A stretch of DNA of 40,504 bases from the NCBI RefSeq assembly GCF_003172955.1, contig NZ_QGKR01000146.1:1-40504 (forward strand), read 5' to 3'. The notes below the pieces were generated by a model. That model made no database searches. It worked only from the letters and a program-made list of their open reading frames with translations, and was not told the DNA's origin. This document shows positions 35,193 through 40,504 of this stretch, in pieces (position 1 is the stretch's first letter; each line of letters opens with the position of its first letter). This stretch comes from Micromonospora acroterricola (lineage in GTDB: Bacteria > Actinomycetota > Actinomycetes > Mycobacteriales > Micromonosporaceae). The position numbers and the translations under genes are program-made.

Positions 35193-35935
35193 CCGTCGGA
35201 ATCCCGATCCGACGGCTCTGGCCCGAGCCGTCCACGCTGCCGCTCGACGACGTGGCGTTGACCGCGCTCTACGGCCGCGCCGACCGGCCCCGGCTGCGGG
35301 TCAACTTCGTCGCCAGCCTGGACGGCGCGGTCACCGTGGACGGCTACTCCGCCGGGCTCTCCGGCGAGCCGGACAAGCGGGTCTTCGGTCTGCTGCGGAT
35401 GCTCTGCGACGCGCTGGTCGTGGCCGCCGGCACGCTGCGCCAGGAGGGTTACCGGGCCGTCCGGCTCAACGAGCGCCGCCGCGCCTGGCGCCGCGAGCAC
35501 GGGCTGTCCGAGTACCCGACGCTGGTCGTCGTCTCCCACTCGCTCGACCTGGACCCGGCGCAGGCCGCGTTCGCCGACGCGCCGGTCCGCCCGGTGGTGC
35601 TCACGCACGCCGGCGTCGAGCCACCGCCGGGGCTGACCGACGTCGCCGACGTGCTGCGTTGCGGCGCCGACCGGGTCGACCTGGCCGCCGGCATCGACGT
35701 GCTCCACCGGCGGGGGCTGACCCAACTGCTCTGCGAGGGCGGCCCGCAGTTGTTCGGCGCGCTCACCGCCGCCGACCTGGTGGACGAGCTGTGCCTCACC
35801 GTCGCGCCACTGCTCGCCGGGCCGGGGCCGGGCCGGATCACCGCGGGCGAGGCGGCACCGCCCCGCCGGCTGCCGCTGCGGCACGTGCTGGCCGCCGAGG
35901 ACGGCGTCCTCCTGCTCCGGCACGCCCGGGACTGA
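35189..35935 (+). CDS. RibD C-terminal-domain pyrimidine reductase-like protein
   Basis: A 248-residue dihydrofolate-reductase-fold protein of the RibD_C group. It shows LRVNFVASLDGAVTVDGYSAGLSG (substrate/NADPH start motif), LCDALVVAAGTLRQEGY and TQLLCEGGPQLFGAL, the NADPH-binding glycine region. In RibD this domain reduces 5-amino-6-ribosylaminouracil phosphate in riboflavin synthesis. Here the deaminase half is missing and no rib genes are adjacent, so it is either a stand-alone pyrimidine reductase or a paralogue of unknown role. The ATG overlaps the stop of the small Cys-rich gene. Family assignment is firm, exact substrate is not. Confidence 0.87.
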   Translation: MTVGIPIRRLWPEPSTLPLDDVALTALYGRADRPRLRVNFVASLDGAVTVDGYSAGLSGEPDKRVFGLLRMLCDALVVAAGTLRQEGYRAVRLNERRRAWRREHGLSEYPTLVVVSHSLDLDPAQAAFADAPVRPVVLTHAGVEPPPGLTDVADVLRCGADRVDLAAGIDVLHRRGLTQLLCEGGPQLFGALTAADLVDELCLTVAPLLAGPGPGRITAGEAAPPRRLPLRHVLAAEDGVLLLRHARD

Positions 35936-36264
35936 CGGCCGCCACCCGGCACCGGTCCGCCCGCGCGCGATTCAAGGATCGTCCAAGGTTTCCTGCATCC
36001 CGGTGGCGGATCGTTCCTCTCGGAACGGCCGGTTCGGCTGCGTGACCAGCTGACCGGGGCCGAGGGGAACGGGGCGGCCGGCACGGGGCGGTCGCCCCGA
36101 CCCCACAGCACCCTGACCGTGGGTACGCCCACGCTCACGCACGGCGTGCGACGGCGGGCGGCCATGGTGTCGTCCGCCGCGTCGCGTGGCGACCTGTCGT
36201 ACTCCTCGGGCAGGATGCACGTCATGCGCTCCGACCGTGATGCCCGACCGACCCGGGTCGCCCG
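35936..36264. other. Intergenic region before the HerA-like gene
   Basis: No convincing gene of ordinary length. Hairpins GGGGCG-gt-CGCCCC (36085-36098) and CGTGGG-tacg-CCCACG (36118-36133, UNCG-type tetraloop) could end the reductase message or structure the next leader. The last 50 nt hold a possible short upstream reading frame (36215-36268). No clear -35/-10 pair was found. Confidence 0.5.
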
Positions 36265-36268
36265 ATGA
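36215..36268 (+). CDS. Possible 17-residue upstream ORF coupled to the HerA-like gene
   Basis: ATG 36215 opens MHVMRSDRDARPTRVAR, whose TGA overlaps the ATG of the next gene by 4 nt (ATGA). The peptide is Arg-rich and has no family. The downstream ATG has no Shine-Dalgarno of its own, which makes a translated leader plausible. It could equally be chance, because short frames are common in high-GC DNA. Confidence 0.25.
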   Translation: MHVMRSDRDARPTRVAR

Positions 36269-38016
36269 CCGACGCCGGCCTCGAGGGCCCGGGCGAGCCG
36301 GTCGGTCGGGTGCTGGGCACCGCCGACGCCACCCCGTTGCAGTTCTGGACGGCCGTGGCGCCCGGCAGTTACCTCCAGCTCGACGACGTGGTGGTGACGC
36401 GGCGTGAGCTGCCGGACCGGGAGCCGGTGACGATCGCCGGGGTGGTCACCCAGGTCCGGGCCCGCCACGAGGGCGCCCAGTTCGACTCCGACGTCTTCGC
36501 CATCGCCGACGGCACGCTGCCCGCCCAGGTGCAGGAGGCGGCCGAGGTGACCACCACCCGGGTCGACCCGGAGTTCTACGTGCCGCCGACCCCCGGGGCG
36601 GTGGTGCACCGCGCCGAGGGCGACGCCCGCGCCCGGGCGCTGCACTTCGACCGGATGGAGCGGCGCATCCCGATGGGGATGGGTCGCGACGGGGTGCCGG
36701 TCTACCTCAACGCCGACTTCCTCGACGGCAGCCGCGGCGCGCACGTCTCCATCTCCGGCATCTCCGGGGTGGCCACCAAGACCAGCTTCGCCACGTTCCT
36801 GCTCTACTCGGTCTTCCGCTCCGGCGTGCTGGGCGGCGACGCGGTCAACGCCAAGGCGCTGATCTTCAACGTCAAGGGCGAGGACCTGCTCTTCCTCGAC
36901 CACCCCAACACCCGGCTCGACGAGCCCACCCGCGCGGCGTACGCGAAGCTCGGGCTGACCGCCGGCGCCTTCCCCGACGTGCGGGTGTACGCCCCGCCCC
37001 GGGTCGGCGACTCCGCTGGCACGCCGGACGTGAGCAGCCGCCTCACCGGCGTGGACGCCTTCTACTGGACGCTGAGCGAGTTCTGCGCCGACCGGCTGCT
37101 GCCGTACGTCTTCGCCGACGCCGACGACGAGCGCCAGCAGTACACGATGGTGGTCCACTCGGTCGCCGCGCACCTTGCCCGGTACGCCCAGCCCGCCGAC
37201 GGCGGGGTGAGCATCGACGGCGCCCGCCTCGGCTCCTACGCCGACCTGGTCGACCACATCGTCGAGCAGCTCAACGACGACGAGACCCGCTCCGACTGGG
37301 CGGGCAGCGCCGTCGGTCTGGGCACCGTCAACGCGTTCGCCCGGCGGCTGATCGGCAGCAAGAAGGACCTGGGCCGGCTGATCCGTGGCGACCTCGCCAC
37401 CCGCCGCCCGCACTCGATCAACACGAGCGAGTCGGCGCAGGTCACGGTGGTCGACCTGCACAACCTGCCGGACCGCGCCCAGCGGTTCGTGGTCGGTGTG
37501 ACGCTCAAGAGCGAGTTCGAGCGCAAGGAGAAGTCCGGCACCGCCAAGCCGCTGCTCTTCGTGGTCCTCGACGAGCTCAACAAGTACGCGCCCCGGGAGG
37601 GCTCCTCCCCGATCAAGGAGGTGCTGCTGGACATCGCCGAGCGGGGCCGCTCGCTCGGCGTGATCCTGATCGGCGCCCAGCAGACGGCGAGCGAGGTGGA
37701 ACGGCGGATCGTCACCAACTCGGCGATCCGGGTGGTCGGCCGGCTGGACCCGGCCGAGGCCTCCCGACCGGAGTACGGTTTCCTGCCGCCGGCGCAGCGG
37801 CAGCGGGCGCTGCTGGCCAAGCCGGGCACCATGTTCGTCAACCAGCCCGACATCCCCGTGCCGCTCTGCCTGGAGTTCCCGTTCCCGGCCTGGGCCACCC
37901 GCGTCTCCGAGGCGGGCCGCGCGCCATCGGAGACGCTGCGCTCGATCACCCAGTCCGCCGACCCGTTCGCCGTGGTGGGGTCCGGCGGCGGCACCGACGA
38001 CGACATCCCGTTCTAG
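36265..38016 (+). CDS. HerA-like hexameric ATPase / DNA translocase
   Basis: A 583-residue ATP-binding protein with an N-terminal beta-barrel like the HAS domain of HerA (about 10-110) and a FtsK/HerA-type RecA core. The P-loop region is GISGVATKT (165-173), where the usual G-K-T/S is T-K-T. Walker B is VVLDELNKYAP (D436, E437), and a sensor/arginine-finger region NSAIRVVGRLDPAEA follows. HerA proteins pump or unwind DNA at double-strand breaks, in archaea with the nuclease NurA and in operon with mre11-rad50. The sbcD and sbcC genes follow directly, which supports a role in DNA-end processing. NurA is not seen. Confidence 0.82.
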   Translation: MTDAGLEGPGEPVGRVLGTADATPLQFWTAVAPGSYLQLDDVVVTRRELPDREPVTIAGVVTQVRARHEGAQFDSDVFAIADGTLPAQVQEAAEVTTTRVDPEFYVPPTPGAVVHRAEGDARARALHFDRMERRIPMGMGRDGVPVYLNADFLDGSRGAHVSISGISGVATKTSFATFLLYSVFRSGVLGGDAVNAKALIFNVKGEDLLFLDHPNTRLDEPTRAAYAKLGLTAGAFPDVRVYAPPRVGDSAGTPDVSSRLTGVDAFYWTLSEFCADRLLPYVFADADDERQQYTMVVHSVAAHLARYAQPADGGVSIDGARLGSYADLVDHIVEQLNDDETRSDWAGSAVGLGTVNAFARRLIGSKKDLGRLIRGDLATRRPHSINTSESAQVTVVDLHNLPDRAQRFVVGVTLKSEFERKEKSGTAKPLLFVVLDELNKYAPREGSSPIKEVLLDIAERGRSLGVILIGAQQTASEVERRIVTNSAIRVVGRLDPAEASRPEYGFLPPAQRQRALLAKPGTMFVNQPDIPVPLCLEFPFPAWATRVSEAGRAPSETLRSITQSADPFAVVGSGGGTDDDIPF

Positions 38017-38031
38017 GGGGCCGGCACAGCC

Positions 38032-39180
38032 ATGAAGATCCTGCACACCTCGGACTGGCACGTCGGCAAGGTGCTCAAGGGGCAGTCCCGGGCCGAGGAG
38101 CACAAGGCGGTGCTGGCCGGCGTGATCGACATCGCCCGCGCCGAGCAACCGGACCTGGTGATCGTCGCCGGCGACCTCTACGACACCGCCGCGCCCACCT
38201 CCGAGGCGACCCGGCTGGTCACCCGGGCGCTGACCGCGCTGCGCCGCACCGACGCGGACGTGGTGGCCATCGGCGGCAACCACGACAACGGCCCGGCGTT
38301 GGACGCGCTGCGGCCGTGGGCGGAGGCCGCGGGCATCACACTGCGTGGCGGGGTCCGGGAAAATCCGGACGAGCACGTGATCGACGGCGTCACCGCCAGC
38401 GGGGAGCGGTGGCAGCTGGCCGCGCTGCCGTTCCTGTCCCAGCGGTACGCGGTCCGCGCGCTGGAGATGTACGAGCTGACCGCCGCCGAGGCCAACCAGA
38501 CGTACGCCGACCACCTGGGTCGTGTGCTGGGTCGACTCACCGAGGGCTTCACGGAGCCCGACCGGGTGCACCTGGTCACCGCGCACCTGACCGTGACCGG
38601 CGCGACCACCGGCGGCGGCGAGCGGGACGCGCACACCGTGCTCGGCTACGCCGTGCCGGCAACCGTCTTCCCGGCCACCGCCCACTACGTGGCGCTGGGT
38701 CACCTGCACCGTGCGCAGCGGGTCATCGGCCCCTGCCCGGTGCGCTACAGCGGCAGCCCGCTCGCGGTCGACTTCGGCGAGCAGGAGAACGTGCCCTCGG
38801 TGACGCTGGTCGAGGTGACCGCCTCCACCGCCGCCCGGGTCCGTGAGGTGCCGGTGACCGCGGCGAGCGCGCTGCGCACCGTGCGGGGCACGCTGGCCCA
38901 GCTCGCCGAGATCGAGGCGCCGGACGCCTGGCTGCGGGTGTACGTGCGGGAGCAGCCGCGTGCCGGCCTGCGCGAGGAGGTCCAGGAGCTGCTTCCCCGC
39001 GCCCTGGAGATCCGCATCGATCCGGAGCTGCTCGCCGCGCCGGGCACCGGCGCCCGCATCGCGCAACGCTCGGGGCGTTCGCCGCGGGAGCTGTTCGCCG
39101 ACTACCTGGACAGCCGGGGGCACGCCGACGAGGGCGTGCGGGAACTCTTCGACGAGCTCTTCGAGGAGGTCGACCACTGA
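38032..39180 (+). CDS. sbcD: Exonuclease subunit SbcD (Mre11-like)
   Basis: A 382-residue metallophosphoesterase nuclease. The metal motifs are in order: HTSDWHVGK (D8, H10), AGDLYD (D48), GGNHD (81-85), a His in VTAHLTVTG and LGHLHR near residue 223. It forms the nuclease of the SbcCD (Mre11-Rad50) complex, which opens hairpins and removes protein-blocked DNA ends. ATG 38032 follows the HerA-like stop by 15 nt, with AGGGGG upstream. Its TGA overlaps the sbcC ATG by one base, so the two subunits are co-translated. Confidence 0.95.
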   Translation: MKILHTSDWHVGKVLKGQSRAEEHKAVLAGVIDIARAEQPDLVIVAGDLYDTAAPTSEATRLVTRALTALRRTDADVVAIGGNHDNGPALDALRPWAEAAGITLRGGVRENPDEHVIDGVTASGERWQLAALPFLSQRYAVRALEMYELTAAEANQTYADHLGRVLGRLTEGFTEPDRVHLVTAHLTVTGATTGGGERDAHTVLGYAVPATVFPATAHYVALGHLHRAQRVIGPCPVRYSGSPLAVDFGEQENVPSVTLVEVTASTAARVREVPVTAASALRTVRGTLAQLAEIEAPDAWLRVYVREQPRAGLREEVQELLPRALEIRIDPELLAAPGTGARIAQRSGRSPRELFADYLDSRGHADEGVRELFDELFEEVDH

Positions 39181-40504
39181 TGCGTCCGATGCGGTTGGAC
39201 ATGGCCGGGTTCACGGTCTTCCGGGACGACACCACCGTCGACTTCACCGACGCCGACTTCTTCGCCCTGGTCGGCCCGACCGGCTCGGGTAAGTCCACGG
39301 TGCTGGACGCCATCTGTTTCGCCCTCTACGGCACGGTGCCCCGCTGGGGCGGCACCCGGGGGCTCACCAACGCGCTCGCGCCGTCGGCGACCGAGGCCCG
39401 GGTGCGGCTGGTCTTCGAGTCCGGGGGTTCCCGGTACGTGGCCACCCGGGTGGTCCGCCGGGACGGCCGGGGCAACGTCAAGACGGCCAACGCCGGGTTG
39501 CAGTTGATGCCGGCCGGCTTCGACGTGACGAAGCTGGACACCGGGTTGAGCCCGGACGACCTCGGCGAGGTGGTGGCCGGCACCCCCGCCGAGATGGAGC
39601 AGGCGGTGCTGGAGGCGGTGGGGCTGCCGTACGAGCAGTTCACCAGCTGCGTGGTGCTGCCGCAGGGGCAGTTCGCGGACTTCCTGCACGCCAAGCCGGC
39701 GACCCGGCAGCAGATCCTCGTCAACCTGCTCGGCCTCGGCGTCTACGAGACCGTGCAGAAGCGGGCGACGGCACGCGCGGCGGCGGCGGAGGCCCGGCTG
39801 GAGGCGGTCGACCAGGTGCTCGCGGGGCTGACCGGCGTGGACGACGAGGCGCTGGCCGGGGCCGATGCCCGGGTCGACCGGATGGCCGAGCTGGCCGCCG
39901 CGGTGACCGCGGCCGTGCCGGAGCTCGCGGCGGCGCGGGCCACCGCGCGGGAGGCCGCGGTGGCGTTGACCGCCCTCGACGACGAGCTGACCGTGCTGAC
40001 CGGGGTGCGCGCGCCGGGCGGGGTGGCCGAGGTGGCGCTTGCCGTGACCACGGCGCGGGCGGAGGCCGAGGCGGCGGCGACGGGCGTGTCGCTGGCCGAG
40101 GAGCGGGAGGAGAAGCTGCGCGGCGAGCTGGCCGGCGCCGGCGACGAGAGCGCGCTGCGGCTGCTGCTGCGGGCGTACGAGGATCGGGACCGGCTGAGCG
40201 GCGAGGCCGAGACGGTCCGCGCGACGGTGGGCGCGGCGAACGACGAGCACGCCAGCGCCGTGGCCGCGCTGGCCGCCGCCCGCGCCGACGCCGAGCGGGC
40301 CGAGGCCGAGCTGGAGGCGGCGTTCCGGGCGCACGAGGAGGCGAAGGCCACCGACCTGGCGGTCAGCCTGCGGGTGCACCTGCACGCCGGCGCGGCCTGC
40401 CCGGTCTGCGAGCAGCCGGTTGCCGAGGTGCCGGCGGTGCCGGCCGACTCGGCGGTGGCCGCCGCCACGGCGGCCGGCAAGGCGGCGCGGGCCGCCACCA
40501 AGGC
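39180..40504 (+). CDS. sbcC: Exonuclease subunit SbcC (Rad50-like), N-terminal part, runs off right edge
   Basis: The first 441 residues of an SMC-like ATPase. Walker A is GPTGSGKST (32-40), followed by VLDAICFALYG, and the Q-loop region VLPQGQFADFLHAKP is about 160-175. An Ala/Glu/Arg-rich coiled coil begins near residue 195. The zinc-hook motif CPVC is at 407-410, where two SbcC arms dimerise around one zinc. The hook at about residue 407 implies a total length of roughly 800 residues, normal for actinobacteria. The second coil and the Walker B half lie beyond the window. ATG 39180 shares its A with the sbcD stop codon. Confidence 0.95.
   Translation, partial: MRPMRLDMAGFTVFRDDTTVDFTDADFFALVGPTGSGKSTVLDAICFALYGTVPRWGGTRGLTNALAPSATEARVRLVFESGGSRYVATRVVRRDGRGNVKTANAGLQLMPAGFDVTKLDTGLSPDDLGEVVAGTPAEMEQAVLEAVGLPYEQFTSCVVLPQGQFADFLHAKPATRQQILVNLLGLGVYETVQKRATARAAAAEARLEAVDQVLAGLTGVDDEALAGADARVDRMAELAAAVTAAVPELAAARATAREAAVALTALDDELTVLTGVRAPGGVAEVALAVTTARAEAEAAATGVSLAEEREEKLRGELAGAGDESALRLLLRAYEDRDRLSGEAETVRATVGAANDEHASAVAALAAARADAERAEAELEAAFRAHEEAKATDLAVSLRVHLHAGAACPVCEQPVAEVPAVPADSAVAAATAAGKAARAATK

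Noticed and set aside
35972..36220. 82-codon minus-strand frame in the spacer before the HerA-like gene
   Set aside because: No Shine-Dalgarno, no -10 element and low-complexity Arg/Gly/Pro composition; hairpins occupy the same bases.
35449..39177. Minus-strand open frame of about 1240 codons opposite reductase, HerA-like and sbcD genes
   Set aside because: All three overlapped genes have conserved motifs in order. The antisense frame has none.

Overview
The window is about 72% G+C or more by eye, with strong third-position G/C bias, frequent GTG starts and many ATGA/GTGA gene overlaps. Together with bsaP-type biotin genes, a CebR/CebEFG cellobiose system and an ACT-GNAT protein acetyltransferase, this points to a filamentous actinobacterium, most likely Micromonospora or a close Micromonosporaceae relative (inference). 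It looks like ordinary chromosome. The only clear mobile-element trace is the last 39 codons of a transposase at the left edge. No rRNA, tRNA or CRISPR array was seen.

Layout. 1-4900: transposase end, a DinB/TIGR03086 protein, a large secreted M36-type metallopeptidase, and a secreted, membrane-anchored protein on the other strand. 5049-7809: a methyltransferase, a cytochrome P450 and a lipoprotein polysaccharide deacetylase, head to tail. 7902-11942: an ABC-2 transporter (ATPase plus permease) facing a NarL-type response regulator and a histidine kinase. The same near-palindrome (CACC..GACgaaaGTC..GGTG) lies upstream of both the transporter and the kinase, so it is probably the regulator's operator. 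11997-15270: divergent biotin genes bioF-bioD and bioB-bsaP. 15275-17500: a GNAT enzyme, a DUF488 protein and an AbiEi/DUF559 nuclease-like gene bracketed by two covarying palindromes. 17504-21509: a five-domain GH9 cellulase and an LPxTG surface protein. 21844-28221: an aldehyde dehydrogenase, a VOC protein, an ACT-GNAT acetyltransferase next to a second ACT protein, and a phosphotransferase/acyl-CoA dehydrogenase pair of the type used on 4-hydroxyacyl-CoAs. 28341-34123: cebR, a GH1 beta-glucosidase and cebGFE. 34484-35935: a pRiA4b ORF-3-like protein, a 39-residue Cys-rich protein and a RibD-C reductase. 36265-40504: a HerA-like ATPase with sbcD and sbcC (sbcC runs off the edge).

The clearest functional circuit is cellulose use. 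The secreted GH9 enzyme would release cello-oligosaccharides, CebEFG would import them, the GH1 enzyme would cleave them in the cytoplasm, and CebR would sense them. Three CebR-box-like sites support this: two bracket a well-formed cebE promoter and one lies in front of the cellulase, about 14 kb away. The last three genes recall the archaeal HerA-Mre11-Rad50 end-processing operon without NurA.

A recurring theme is leaderless transcription: about ten genes have no Shine-Dalgarno sequence but carry an A2/T6 -10 hexamer ending 6-7 nt before the start codon. Observations that most merit a second look are the palindrome-flanked DUF559 gene, the 39-residue Cys-rich protein coupled to the reductase, the histidine kinase with an extra C-terminal membrane segment and outside domain, and the two-component operator pair.
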